A DNA stretch of 38,549 nucleotides from Magnetospirillum molischianum DSM 120. GTDB lineage: Bacteria > Pseudomonadota > Alphaproteobacteria > Rhodospirillales > Magnetospirillaceae. The translations under genes were made by a program, and so were the position numbers. This document shows, piece after piece, positions 9,304 to 17,589 of the stretch; the stretch's first letter is position 1, and each line of letters begins with the position of its first letter. Location of the stretch: assembly GCF_000294655.1 (NCBI RefSeq), contig NZ_CAHP01000035.1:1-38549 (forward strand), in the 5' to 3' direction. The notes under the pieces were generated by a model. The model was not told the origin of the DNA and ran no database searches. It was given only the letters and a program-made list of their open reading frames with translations.

Positions 9304-9633
9304 TCAGTGCGCGGGCTTGGACGACAACAGAGCCTTCTTGCCTGGCTTGCCCTTCCACTCAGCCGCGTCGGCGGGAACATCGCTCTTGCGGGTGATGTTG
9401 GGCCACTGCCCCGCGTACTGGCGGGCGATTTCGACCCATTCGGCCGCACCGGGATCGGAATCGGGAACGATAGCTTCGGCGGGGCACTCTGGCTCGCACA
9501 CGCCGCATTCAATGCATTCGTCCGGATTGATGACCAGAAAGTTCTCGCCTTCATAGAAACAATCGACCGGGCAAACCTCGACGCAATCCTGGTATTTGCA
9601 CTTGATGCAGTTCTCGGTGACGACGTAAGCCAT
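9304..9633 (-). CDS. fdxA: 7Fe ferredoxin, FdxA family
   Basis: A soluble electron carrier with one [3Fe-4S] and one [4Fe-4S] cluster. With the ATG at 9633 (GGAGA eight bases upstream) the product has 109 residues, the normal family size. Cysteines fall at 9, 12, 17, 21, 25, 40, 43, 46 and 50, matching the Azotobacter ferredoxin I pattern CxxC...CxxxCP and CxxCxxCxxxCP. The C-terminal extension ([15 protein letters not shown]) is typical of the FdxA group. An upstream extension to 9708 is possible in frame, but that region is not family-like. Its electron partner cannot be read from the neighbours, which are rnr downstream and the TerC gene upstream. Confidence 0.93.
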   Translation of the reverse strand: MAYVVTENCIKCKYQDCVEVCPVDCFYEGENFLVINPDECIECGVCEPECPAEAIVPDSDPGAAEWVEIARQYAGQWPNITRKSDVPADAAEWKGKPGKKALLSSKPAH

Positions 9634-9778
9634 CTCACTCTCCAGTTTCCCGTTCGCCCCACGGACTGTCCCGCCGGGCCTCACCATGGCGAAATTGAGC
9701 GATAGCACAGCGCCCCCTAAGGCTCAACGCGCCAGTCGCTAAGGATTACAATCGTCTTTTCCGCCTACACGTTTCGCG

Positions 9779-10573
9779 TTACCGCAACGGCGTCCGCAGA
9801 CGAACCGGCTTACGCCGTCCTTTGCGGACCATCAGGTTCAGAACCTCGATCCCCAACGAGAATGCCATCGCGAAATACAGATAGCCCTTCGGGATATGGA
9901 AGCCGGTTCCATCGGCGATCAACGCCACCCCGATCAGCAGCAAAAATGCCAGAGCCAGCATTTTGATGGTGGGATGATGTTCGATCAGCCGCGAGACCGG
10001 CCCCGACGCCAGAACCATCACCAACGCGGCCAGCAGCACCGCCGTCACCATCACCCACAGATTGTTCGCCATGCCGACAGCGGTAATCACCGAATCGAGC
10101 GAGAAGACGATGTCGAGAACGGCGATTTGGGCCGTGATCGCCAACAGACCGGCAGTCGCGGGCGCCGCAACCGACGCGACCGAGGAGGCCGAAGCGACGG
10201 GAGTGGCGGGAGTGGCGGCGCGGTCGATCTCGTCGTCCTCGCCTTCCAGACTCCCGTGAATTTCATGGGTGGCCTTGGCGACAAGGAACACGCCGCCACC
10301 AATCAGGATGATGTCGCGCCAGCTGACAGGATGCTGCCAGACCGTGAACACCGGCTCGACCAAGCCCGCGATCCAGGTCAGCGAACCGAGCAGCGCCACC
10401 CGCGTCACCACCGCGAAAGCCAACCCCAGCCGCCGCCCCAGCGGACGCAGATGCTCGGGCAACCGATTCGAGATGATGGAGAGATAAACCAGATTATCGA
10501 TGCCAAGTACGATTTCGAGTAGGGACAATGTGGCCAAACTCAGCCAGATTTCGGGGTTGGTAAGCCACTCCAT
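9779..10573 (-). CDS. TerC family integral membrane protein
   Basis: The 264-residue product starts MEWLTNPEIWLSLATLSLLEIVLGIDNLVYLSI, which carries the TerC hallmark LEIVLGIDN. The second hallmark (LDIVFSLDSVITAVGM, about 155-170) holds the paired acidic residues that line the transport site. Seven or so hydrophobic helices are visible. An acidic and Ala/Val-rich cytoplasmic loop (about 105-140) separates the two halves. TerC-family proteins export metal ions, best documented for manganese, and have been linked to metallation of secreted enzymes; the substrate here is inference. The start has GAGGAGGA about ten bases upstream. It is transcribed away from the GGDEF/EAL gene. Confidence 0.88.
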   Translation of the reverse strand: MEWLTNPEIWLSLATLSLLEIVLGIDNLVYLSIISNRLPEHLRPLGRRLGLAFAVVTRVALLGSLTWIAGLVEPVFTVWQHPVSWRDIILIGGGVFLVAKATHEIHGSLEGEDDEIDRAATPATPVASASSVASVAAPATAGLLAITAQIAVLDIVFSLDSVITAVGMANNLWVMVTAVLLAALVMVLASGPVSRLIEHHPTIKMLALAFLLLIGVALIADGTGFHIPKGYLYFAMAFSLGIEVLNLMVRKGRRKPVRLRTPLR

Positions 10574-10623
10574 GGAAACGGATCCTCCTCGCTGCGATTC
10601 TAACGGCTGAGTGTAAGGGAAAA

Positions 10624-10651
10624 TTGACCTCTTTCCACCTCATGTTAAATA
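10624..10651 (+). promoter_or_regulatory. Possible promoter for the GGDEF/EAL gene
   Basis: TTGACC (10624-10629) is followed 15-16 bp later by TTAAAT/TAAATA. It lies in the divergent spacer and points toward the gene at 10777. The spacing is slightly short, so this is tentative. Confidence 0.3.
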
Positions 10652-10776
10652 GAGGAAAACCGAGTCACCTAAGACCAACTCATGGGTATCGGTTGCCTGC
10701 GGGACGACACACCGATACCATTACCATTCTAGACGAGTCGGCCATTCGCGGCCCGATTCGGGAATGAGGAACCAGG

Positions 10777-13290
10777 GTGAGCGATAGACTCGAAGCCAGT
10801 GCGGCAACAGTTCCGACAGGATCGCTGGAGGAGGCCCAGATACGCCTGAAAGGGCTGGTCGCCTGTATTCCAGGTATCGCCTTCATTCGCCGCCTGTCGC
10901 CCAACGGCACGATCAATTACCCCTGGTTCAGCGATGGGGTGCGGGCAATCCTGGGATTTTCACCCCAGACGATGGGGGTCAACGCCAAAGGCTGTCTTCA
11001 CGTCATCCACTGGGCCGACCGCGACCAGCATGTCGATGCGATGCATCGCTCGGCCCAGACGATGGAACCGTGCCGCGATGAATACCGCGCCATCACCGCC
11101 GCAGGCGAAGTGCGCTGGATGCGAGGCCAGTCGATTCCCCACCGCGGCGAGGATGGCGGCGTGGAGTGGAACGGTCTGGTGATCGACGTCACCGACGAAC
11201 GCCGGGCCGAGTTGCGTCTCGACATGCTGATGGACCATGCCGAGGATTCGATCCTGATCCTCGACACCCAGGGTCGGATCGATACCGCCAACGCCGCCGC
11301 CCAACGGCTGTTCGGCCGCAGCAACGACTCCCTGATCGGCCAACCGCTGGCTGCTTTACTCGCCCCGGAACACCGTCATCCCGAATTGCTCGATTCCGCG
11401 GATATCTCGTCGGCCAGCATCGTCGGCGGCGGCCCGCGCGACCTGACCGGCCTTAATCAGGACGGAACCACCTTCGCCCTCGAACTTTCGACCAGCGAAG
11501 TCCGCCTCGACGGCCAACGCCTGTTCGTCGGCATCGGCCGCGACGTCACCCGCCGCCGCCAGACTGAAGCCGCTCTGCGCGAGACCGAACAACGGCTGCG
11601 CGCCATCGCCGCCAACATGCCGGGAATCGTGTTCCAGCGGGTGCTGTGGCCGGACGGACGACTGGAATTCACCTATGTCAGCGAGGGCTGCCGCTCGGTC
11701 CTCGGCATCAGCCCGGAAGATCTGCTGGCTGAACCGGATCGCTTCCTCCAGATGCTGACCGAGGATGAGCGTCTGGCGTTCATGACCGGGCTGGGCCGAT
11801 CCGCCCGCGCGATGGAGCCGTTCGACGAGGAGATCTCGGTTCTAGGCCCCGATCGCCGCCGCCGCTGGCTGCGCGGACAGTCCCGCCCGACCCGACGCGC
11901 AAGCGGGGAAGTGGTCTGGGATGGCGTCATCATCGATGTCACCGACCGCAAATTAGCCGAACAGCGCCTGTCATTCCTGGCCTATCACGATCCACTGACC
12001 CGGCTCCCCAACCGGACCGCGTTCCTGGAGCGATTCGAGACCGCCCGCGACGAAGCCAGGCGGCAATCCTCTCTGTTGGGAATCGTCAGTCTGGGACTGG
12101 ACCGATTGGGGGTGATCAACGCCACCATGGGCCACGATGTCGGCGATCAGGTGCTGATGGGGGTGGCCGATCTGATCCGCGCCTCGATCGGTCCCTCCGA
12201 CATGATGGCCCGAGTCTCGGGCGATCACTTTCTGTTGCTGCTGACCGGCTATGACAACCGCCGCATTCTTGAGGACGCACTCGACCGGCTGCACGCCCAG
12301 GCCCAGACCACCGTCTCGGTCGGCGGGCAGGATTTCGACGTTTCCGCCGCAACCGGTGTCGCCCTGTTCCCCCGCGATGGCGAGGACGCCGAAACCCTGA
12401 TCAAAAACGCCGACGCCGCCCTGCAACGAGCCAAAGGACAGGGAACCGCCAGCTTCCAGATGTTCACCAAGGAACTGAGCACCCGCGCCACCAAAACGCT
12501 GTCGATGCAGAACCGGCTCCGTCGCGCCGTCGATAACGGTGAATTGTCGGCCCATTACCAGCCCCAGGTCGATCTGATCAACGGCGGGATCGTCGGAATG
12601 GAAGCACTGGTGCGCTGGACCAGCCCCGAACTGGGGCCGGTCTCGCCCGGCGACTTCATCCCTGTCGCCGAGGAATCCGGCCTGATCGACGTTATCTGCG
12701 AGTTCATGCTGGACACCTGCACCCGTCAGACGCGGGATTGGCAACTTGAAGGATTGCCGTCCGTGCCGGTCGCGGTCAATGTTTCAGGCCGTCAGTTCCA
12801 ATATGCCCGTCGCCTGATCGGTGCCTGTGAGCGGGTATTGTCCGATACCGGACTGGAAAGCCATTGGCTGGAACTGGAATTGACCGAGACGTCGGCGATG
12901 CGCGATGCCGATAACGCCATCGCCGTGGTGCAACGCCTGAAGGAGATGGGAATCGGCTGCGCCATCGACGATTTCGGCACCGGCTATTCATCGCTGTCGG
13001 TACTGAAGCGTTTCCCGATCCAGAAGCTGAAGATCGACCGCTCGTTCGTGATGGATGTCGCCACCGATCCCAACGACGCCGCCATCGTCGATGCCATCAT
13101 CGCGATGGCCAAGGCGCTGAAGCTGACGGTGGTGGCTGAAGGCGTCGAGCGGCAAGAAGATCTGGACTTCCTGCGCAAGCTCGGTTGCGACCAGATCCAG
13201 GGCTATATCTTCAGCCGCCCGTTGCCCGCCGAAGCAATGCGCGATCTGCTGGTGCGGGGCCATCGCCTCGGCGCATCGATCCAGAGATAA
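10777..13290 (+). CDS. Triple-PAS GGDEF/EAL signalling protein
   Basis: A cytoplasmic cyclic-di-GMP protein of 837 residues with a GTG start (AGGAA upstream). Three PAS domains occupy about 25-140, 150-265 and 270-395. The first and third are close copies (VACIPGIAFIRR versus AANMPGIVFQRV), a visible internal duplication. The GGDEF domain (about 400-560) has RVSGDHFLLLL where GG(D/E)EF is expected, so diguanylate cyclase activity is probably lost. The EAL domain (about 575-825) is intact: MEALVRW, NVSGRQF, ELTETSAM, IDDFGTGYSSL, KIDRSFV, VVAEGVE and QGYIFSRPLP. I infer a PAS-regulated c-di-GMP phosphodiesterase. No transmembrane segment is seen. A hemerythrin gene follows 93 bp later. Confidence 0.92.
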   Translation: MSDRLEASAATVPTGSLEEAQIRLKGLVACIPGIAFIRRLSPNGTINYPWFSDGVRAILGFSPQTMGVNAKGCLHVIHWADRDQHVDAMHRSAQTMEPCRDEYRAITAAGEVRWMRGQSIPHRGEDGGVEWNGLVIDVTDERRAELRLDMLMDHAEDSILILDTQGRIDTANAAAQRLFGRSNDSLIGQPLAALLAPEHRHPELLDSADISSASIVGGGPRDLTGLNQDGTTFALELSTSEVRLDGQRLFVGIGRDVTRRRQTEAALRETEQRLRAIAANMPGIVFQRVLWPDGRLEFTYVSEGCRSVLGISPEDLLAEPDRFLQMLTEDERLAFMTGLGRSARAMEPFDEEISVLGPDRRRRWLRGQSRPTRRASGEVVWDGVIIDVTDRKLAEQRLSFLAYHDPLTRLPNRTAFLERFETARDEARRQSSLLGIVSLGLDRLGVINATMGHDVGDQVLMGVADLIRASIGPSDMMARVSGDHFLLLLTGYDNRRILEDALDRLHAQAQTTVSVGGQDFDVSAATGVALFPRDGEDAETLIKNADAALQRAKGQGTASFQMFTKELSTRATKTLSMQNRLRRAVDNGELSAHYQPQVDLINGGIVGMEALVRWTSPELGPVSPGDFIPVAEESGLIDVICEFMLDTCTRQTRDWQLEGLPSVPVAVNVSGRQFQYARRLIGACERVLSDTGLESHWLELELTETSAMRDADNAIAVVQRLKEMGIGCAIDDFGTGYSSLSVLKRFPIQKLKIDRSFVMDVATDPNDAAIVDAIIAMAKALKLTVVAEGVERQEDLDFLRKLGCDQIQGYIFSRPLPAEAMRDLLVRGHRLGASIQR

Positions 13291-13383
13291 TCCGTTAACA
13301 CCACCTTTGGCCGTAAAAGCCACCCATCCATGCGCCCCGAGCATGCTATTCTGGTCAAGAGGCCAGCGAGCGGAGCCGAGGCG

Positions 13384-13776
13384 ATGCCCCTTCCCCAATG
13401 GATCGAAACCCTCAGCGTTGGCGTGCCGCTGATGGATTTACAGCACCGCACGATAATCGACATGCTGAACCGGCTGGCCGGATCGCTGGAGGCCGGGACC
13501 AGTGCGATGATCGAACAGGGGCTGGACGACCTGATCGAGTATACCCGGTTTCATTTCGATGCCGAGGAACGGCTGATGCGGTCCTGCAACTACCCAGGAT
13601 TGGACGAGCACCAGGCTGAGCACCAAAGACTCATCACCGAAATACAGGCACTGCGATGGCGCGGTGGTAACGCCAAGATGGCACGCACAGAAATCATCGA
13701 GATTCTGTCAAAATGGGCGATACACCATATCGTCGATAAAGATCTGGCGTATCGCCCTTATATTGTCGCGCCATAA
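13384..13776 (+). CDS. Bacteriohemerythrin
   Basis: A single-domain hemerythrin of 130 residues that binds oxygen at a non-haem di-iron site. The expected ligands are present: His21 (DLQH), His57 and Glu61 (FHFDAEE), His76 and His80 (EHQAEH), and the closing HHIVDKD with His and Asp. The ATG at 13384 gives the family's usual MPLPQW start with GGAG/GAGG upstream; an in-frame ATG at 13330 would add an unrelated N-terminus. Such proteins buffer or deliver oxygen in microaerophiles and some sense oxygen for chemotaxis. Its position behind a PAS-EAL protein fits an oxygen-related role, which is inference. It ends 19 bp from the convergent dehydrogenase gene. Confidence 0.93.
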   Translation: MPLPQWIETLSVGVPLMDLQHRTIIDMLNRLAGSLEAGTSAMIEQGLDDLIEYTRFHFDAEERLMRSCNYPGLDEHQAEHQRLITEIQALRWRGGNAKMARTEIIEILSKWAIHHIVDKDLAYRPYIVAP

Positions 13777-13795
13777 AGAAGGCCGGGTAACGGCG

Positions 13796-14536
13796 TCAGT
13801 ACAGGTGCTGACCGCCGGTCACGAACACTTCAGTGCCGGTAACATAGGCGAAATCGTCACCGCACAGCCGAAAAACCGTCCCGGCAACGTCGCCGGTGGT
13901 CCCCATCCGCTCCAACGGAATCCGCGGCACCAAAGCCTCGTACTCAGCCGAAATCATCTCGGTGCGGATTTCGCCGGGAGCGACAGCATTGACCCGAACG
14001 CCCAACTGAGCCATCTCGGCCGCCATTTCTCGGGTCAGGCCAGACAGGGCCGCCTTCGAAGTCGAATAGGCCGACCCGGCGAAGGGATGGACGTAATGCC
14101 CGGCGATCGAGGTGATGTTGACGATCGCCCCCTTGCCCCGATGCAGGGCGCTGGCAAAGCCCCGAGCCAGACGGAGCGGCGCAAAGAAATTCAGCTCGAA
14201 CACATCTTTCCACCCGTCGATCGGGCCGTTCAAAACCCCCAGGCGCTCTTTATAAGGTGTCTTGGGGCTGACCCCGGCATTGTTGACCAAGGCATGCAGC
14301 GGCGCCGACCCCAGGACGGCGTTAGCCTTGGCGATGAACGCCTCGGCCCCGGCGGGGTCTCCCAGATCGGCCGCGATATGACATATCCAGTTGCGGTCGA
14401 TCTTGCACGCTTCGGGCACCTCGACGCGGGCGCAGGTGATGACCCGCCAGCCTTCAGCCAGAAAACGCTGGGCGATGGCGTGGCCGATCCCCCGGCTCGC
14501 CCCGGTCACAACGACGGTGCGGGTTTCGCTGCTCAT
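13796..14536 (-). CDS. Short-chain dehydrogenase/reductase
   Basis: A classical SDR of 246 residues. The cofactor motif TGASRGIG (about 11-18), NNAG (about 90), the catalytic Ser in ITSIAGHY, the YSTSK Tyr-x-x-x-Lys pair (about 158-162) and NAVAPGEIRTEM are all present. The arginine after the first glycine motif (CARVE) may favour NADP. The ATG at 14536 overlaps the sppA stop as ATGA, so translation should be coupled. The frame is open upstream into sppA but that part is not SDR-like. The substrate cannot be told; the 3-oxoacyl reductase type (FabG/PhaB-like) is the nearest broad class. Confidence 0.88.
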   Translation of the reverse strand: MSSETRTVVVTGASRGIGHAIAQRFLAEGWRVITCARVEVPEACKIDRNWICHIAADLGDPAGAEAFIAKANAVLGSAPLHALVNNAGVSPKTPYKERLGVLNGPIDGWKDVFELNFFAPLRLARGFASALHRGKGAIVNITSIAGHYVHPFAGSAYSTSKAALSGLTREMAAEMAQLGVRVNAVAPGEIRTEMISAEYEALVPRIPLERMGTTGDVAGTVFRLCGDDFAYVTGTEVFVTGGQHLY

Positions 14537-16317
14537 TGCGCCACACCGGCCGGGCTGACCGGCATCATCCGCAGGGTGGCCGCGCCGCCATCGCGCGGCG
14601 TGGGGAGAGCGGCCAACGGTGCCAACAAGGGATCGAGCACCGACACGGCCCGCAGCAGAGCCTTGCGTTCGGCCAGCGAACCACCCGACACGGCTTCGGC
14701 CAGAACCTCCCACGGCTTACGCGGCTGAGGGAACTCAACCAGATTGATGGGATCTTGCGGCTTCAGATGGGCAAGTTCGCGGATTGCGGCGACGGCTTCA
14801 TACCAGCCACCCAGCCCGTCGACCATACCGTGAGTGCGGGCATCTTCCCCGCTCCACACCCGGCCCCGCGCCAGTTGATCGATCCGCTCGGCGGGGATGG
14901 AGCGACCTTCAACCGCCTTGCCGGTGAAATCGGCATAAATCGCATCCAGCATCGTGTTAATCCGGGCCTGGGCCTCGGGCGGGAACGGGCGGTTCATGCT
15001 CCACATCGCCGCATTGTCGCCGCGATGCAGTTCATCCCAGCTAATCCCCAATTTGTTCCAGAATTCGTCCAGGATCACTTTGCCGGTGAACACCCCGATC
15101 GAACCCGTCAGGGTGCCGGGCTGGGCCAAAACCCGGTCGGCTCCCATCGCGACGAAATAGCCGCCCGAGGCGGCGACGTTACCCATCGACACCACGACCG
15201 GCTTGCCTGCGGCGCGGGCCAGAGCCACCTCGTGCCAAATCGTATCGGACGCGGTGTAAGAGCCGCCAGGGCTATCGATACGGAACAGGATCGCCTTGAC
15301 CGACTTGTCCGCGACGGCATCGCGGAAAGCCTCGGCGATTGTGGTGGCACCGAAACCGCCGTCATCGTCGAAACCAGGGCTGGACTCGCCGCGATGAATG
15401 GCGCCAAGCCCGGAAATCAGCGCCACCTTAACCCCATGCGAGGACGGCAGGCGCGCGACATAATCGGCGATATCGACTTCCTCGGCGGCAGCATCGCCGG
15501 TTCCGGCGACGGCGGCCCAAGCCTCATCCCGATAGCCAACCCGATCGATCAGACCGGCGGCCAGCGCTTCGGAGGGGAGATAAGGCCCCTTGCCGATCAA
15601 CGCCTGCACCCGCTCGACCGGCAGCTTGCGCCCGCCAGAGATGCCCGCAACGATCTGGTTCGTCCAGGAATCCAGCAGACGCTCCAGAGTCTCGCGATGC
15701 GACGCGCTATAGGAGGATTGGGTAAAGGTCTCGATTGCCGATTTATATTCGTGGCGGGCGAAGAACTGAGTCTTGATCCCCAGCAGGTCCAAGGTGCCCT
15801 TGACGAACGGGCTTTCGGCAAGCAGCCCGGTCAGCCCGACATCACCCGAAGGCTGAAGCCAGACTTGGCCGAAGGCCGAGGCGAGGTAGTAATCCAGCGT
15901 GCCGACTCCCCCGTCGCCCAGAGTTTCGGCGAACAGCACCGCCGGTTTGCCCGAGGCGCGGAAGCGGGTGATGGCATCGCGGAGTTCCTGACCGTCGGCC
16001 AGCCCCAGAGAGGCATGCCCCAGCGTCGCGAACAGCCCGACCACTTTACGGTCGGCGGCGGCGGCGTCGATCGCCTCGATAACCTGGCGGAGCACATACG
16101 AAGGCTCGCCCGACAGCGCCGCCATCGGATCGCCATCGGGAGCATTGCGAAAGCGCGATTCAAGATCGAGCGTGACGACCCCGCGGTCGGGGGGCGTGGC
16201 GACCGTGCCGCCGGTCGCCAGTTGATAGGCGACCAGACCGGTCAATCCGACCCCGACGAGGGTCAGGAATCCAGTAACGGCAAGGAGGATGACCAGGACA
16301 CGGCCCAGGCGACGCAT
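14533..16317 (-). CDS. sppA: Signal peptide peptidase SppA, 67K type
   Basis: A membrane-anchored serine protease that clears cleaved signal peptides. The 594-residue length marks the long, double-domain form. An N-terminal anchor spans about residues 8-32 (VLVILLAVTGFLTLVGVGL). The general-base lysine is in FFARHEYKSAIETFTQSSYS (about 215), and the nucleophilic serine is in GNVAASGGYFVAMGADRV (about 390), as expected for the Lys/Ser dyad split between the two halves. FRIDSPGGSYTASD and GSIGVFTGK are also typical. AAGGGAAAAA precedes the ATG. The stop overlaps the start of the SDR gene. The extreme C-terminus is proline/alanine-rich. Confidence 0.94.
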   Translation of the reverse strand: MRRLGRVLVILLAVTGFLTLVGVGLTGLVAYQLATGGTVATPPDRGVVTLDLESRFRNAPDGDPMAALSGEPSYVLRQVIEAIDAAAADRKVVGLFATLGHASLGLADGQELRDAITRFRASGKPAVLFAETLGDGGVGTLDYYLASAFGQVWLQPSGDVGLTGLLAESPFVKGTLDLLGIKTQFFARHEYKSAIETFTQSSYSASHRETLERLLDSWTNQIVAGISGGRKLPVERVQALIGKGPYLPSEALAAGLIDRVGYRDEAWAAVAGTGDAAAEEVDIADYVARLPSSHGVKVALISGLGAIHRGESSPGFDDDGGFGATTIAEAFRDAVADKSVKAILFRIDSPGGSYTASDTIWHEVALARAAGKPVVVSMGNVAASGGYFVAMGADRVLAQPGTLTGSIGVFTGKVILDEFWNKLGISWDELHRGDNAAMWSMNRPFPPEAQARINTMLDAIYADFTGKAVEGRSIPAERIDQLARGRVWSGEDARTHGMVDGLGGWYEAVAAIRELAHLKPQDPINLVEFPQPRKPWEVLAEAVSGGSLAERKALLRAVSVLDPLLAPLAALPTPRDGGAATLRMMPVSPAGVAQ

Positions 16318-16508
16318 GCTTTTTCCCTTCGGCAGAACAGTTCGCTATAGGGGAGTATCCCTTCCACCGGGACGAAAGCAACCGGCGCAAGATCCTCCGT
16401 CGGGAAACCCCCATATACGCCCTCAGTGTACCTCACTCTTTCGTCGTACCGCAGAGCAAAACGGATGGTGTACAGGGGCGAGGAAATTTTCTAAGCTCCG
16501 CCGCGATC

Positions 16509-17009
16509 ATGCACGTTCTTGCCGCCCTCGTGACGGTGCTGCTGTTGGCGGTGCCTTCCTCCCTCGCTTTCGCACAGGAAGATGGCCCGTTGGCCGCTCT
16601 GGTGGCGTTGCAACCCCTGCCCGAGCCCACGCCCGACGATATCGACGCGGTGCTGAAGCAGCAATGGCCGGCCTATTACCGTTCGACGGGCGAATTAGGC
16701 TTTGGCCCCGATCAGATCCGCGCTGGACGCATCGACCTCGATCAGGACGGGCGGGCCGAGTTGTTTATTTTGCTCGATTCCCCGGATTGGGCCACCGACA
16801 GCGGCGGGCCGCTGATGGTGGCGCGCTGGACCGGCAAAGCCTGGGCTCCTGTCGGCTGGAGTTATGCCGAAGCCGAGGACGTCTACCTTACCGCCGAGCG
16901 GTCCAGCGGATGGTCCACCATCCGCACGCCTGCCTACTGGCTGCGCTGGGACGGCAAGGCATACCGCGCCATCCCCCGAACCGCCGAAACCCCGGCTCCC
17001 GCGCCCTGA
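16509..17009 (+). CDS. Small secreted protein with a calcium-loop-like motif
   Basis: A 166-residue protein with a clear signal peptide (MHVLAALVTVLLLAVPSSLAFAQ, cleavage near 23). The mature part has RIDLDQDGRAELFILLDS (about 75-92), a DxDxDG motif like that of EF-hand or VCBS/FG-GAP calcium loops. It also has several tryptophans (WTGKAW, WSYAEAED, YWLRWDGKAYR) that suggest a small beta-rich fold. It ends in a Pro/Ala tail. I do not recognise a named family; periplasmic location is inferred. It is transcribed divergently from sppA and is followed by the cold-shock gene. Confidence 0.65.
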   Translation: MHVLAALVTVLLLAVPSSLAFAQEDGPLAALVALQPLPEPTPDDIDAVLKQQWPAYYRSTGELGFGPDQIRAGRIDLDQDGRAELFILLDSPDWATDSGGPLMVARWTGKAWAPVGWSYAEAEDVYLTAERSSGWSTIRTPAYWLRWDGKAYRAIPRTAETPAPAP

Positions 17010-17130
17010 CCCACTCGAACGGTCAAGTCATAAACCATCCGGTCGGGTAGCGGTAAACAAAACTCGCCGAATACGCTTGTGTTCTTGGAACCGCTAGAAC
17101 ATCCTTGGTTGATCTTTCTACCTACCAAAA

Positions 17131-17209
17131 GGGTTCCTTCACGGAACCTGGCGCCGTTGCCGGTGTCACTGAGGGTCGATCGATCAGATCCCGCATGAGG
17201 CCATGCGGG
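17131..17209 (+). promoter_or_regulatory. Structured leader of the cold-shock mRNA
   Basis: Two hairpins lie ahead of the cold-shock start: GGTTCC/GGAACC (17132-17148, loop TTCAC) and the perfect 7-bp CCCGCAT/ATGCGGG (17190-17209). Cold-shock mRNAs commonly have long structured leaders that control translation by temperature. That this one does so is inference, and the transcription start is unknown. Confidence 0.4.
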
Positions 17210-17238
17210 CTGGACTTGTTTCTACGTGGAGATCCCCA

Positions 17239-17448
17239 ATGCCGACTGGCACCGTGAAGTGGTTTAACAGCACCAAGGGTTATGGCTTCATCCAGCCCGA
17301 CGACGGCACCGCCGACGTTTTCGTTCACATTTCGGCGGTTGAGCGCGCAGGCCTCAGCAACCTGAACGAAGGCCAGAAGCTGACCTTCGAGACCGAACGC
17401 GATCCCCGTAAGGGCAAGACCGCAGCGGTCAATCTGAAGGCCATCTGA
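17239..17448 (+). CDS. Cold-shock domain protein
   Basis: A 69-residue single cold-shock domain that binds single-stranded RNA or DNA. RNP1 (KGYGFIQP, residues about 15-22) and RNP2 (VFVHIS, about 30-35) are intact, and the start [10 protein letters not shown] is canonical. I chose the ATG at 17239, with GGAG nine bases upstream, over the in-frame ATG at 17203. An inverted repeat without a T-run follows at 17475. Whether it is induced by cold cannot be told from the coding sequence, because many CspA paralogues are growth-phase regulated. Confidence 0.95.
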   Translation: MPTGTVKWFNSTKGYGFIQPDDGTADVFVHISAVERAGLSNLNEGQKLTFETERDPRKGKTAAVNLKAI

Positions 17449-17474
17449 CCCTCTGGTACAGACCTGACGATCGT

Positions 17475-17499
17475 GGGCGCGGCCTCATCCGCCGCGCCC
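17475..17499 (+). terminator. Hairpin after the cold-shock gene
   Basis: GGGCGCGGC and GCCGCGCCC form a perfect 9-bp stem with a 7-base loop, 27 bp after the stop. The tail (CTTGAGG) is poor in T, so this is a strong hairpin but an imperfect intrinsic terminator. Confidence 0.55.
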
Positions 17500-17533
17500 C
17501 TTGAGGTCACCCTCCCCCGCCACAATCCCACCC

Positions 17534-17574
17534 AGACCAAGCTGCGATGAGATTTACTCAATGCAGCTTGGTCT
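17534..17574. terminator. 12-bp inverted repeat between convergent csp and aroA
   Basis: AGACCAAGCTGC and GCAGCTTGGTCT are perfect complements separated by 17 bases. The repeat sits 16 bp beyond the aroA stop. It could terminate transcription from either side, or be a relic of a mobile repeat; no T-run follows on either strand. Confidence 0.45.
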
Positions 17575-17589
17575 CAGATAGCCGCCCGT

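Noticed and set aside
7461-9395. Two long plus-strand frames over rnr
   Set aside because: Shadow frames opposite rnr and fdxA; composition is typical of antisense GC-rich DNA.
14536-16350. Plus-strand 604-residue open frame
   Set aside because: It mirrors sppA on the other strand; sppA has catalytic motifs and a ribosome binding site, this frame has neither.
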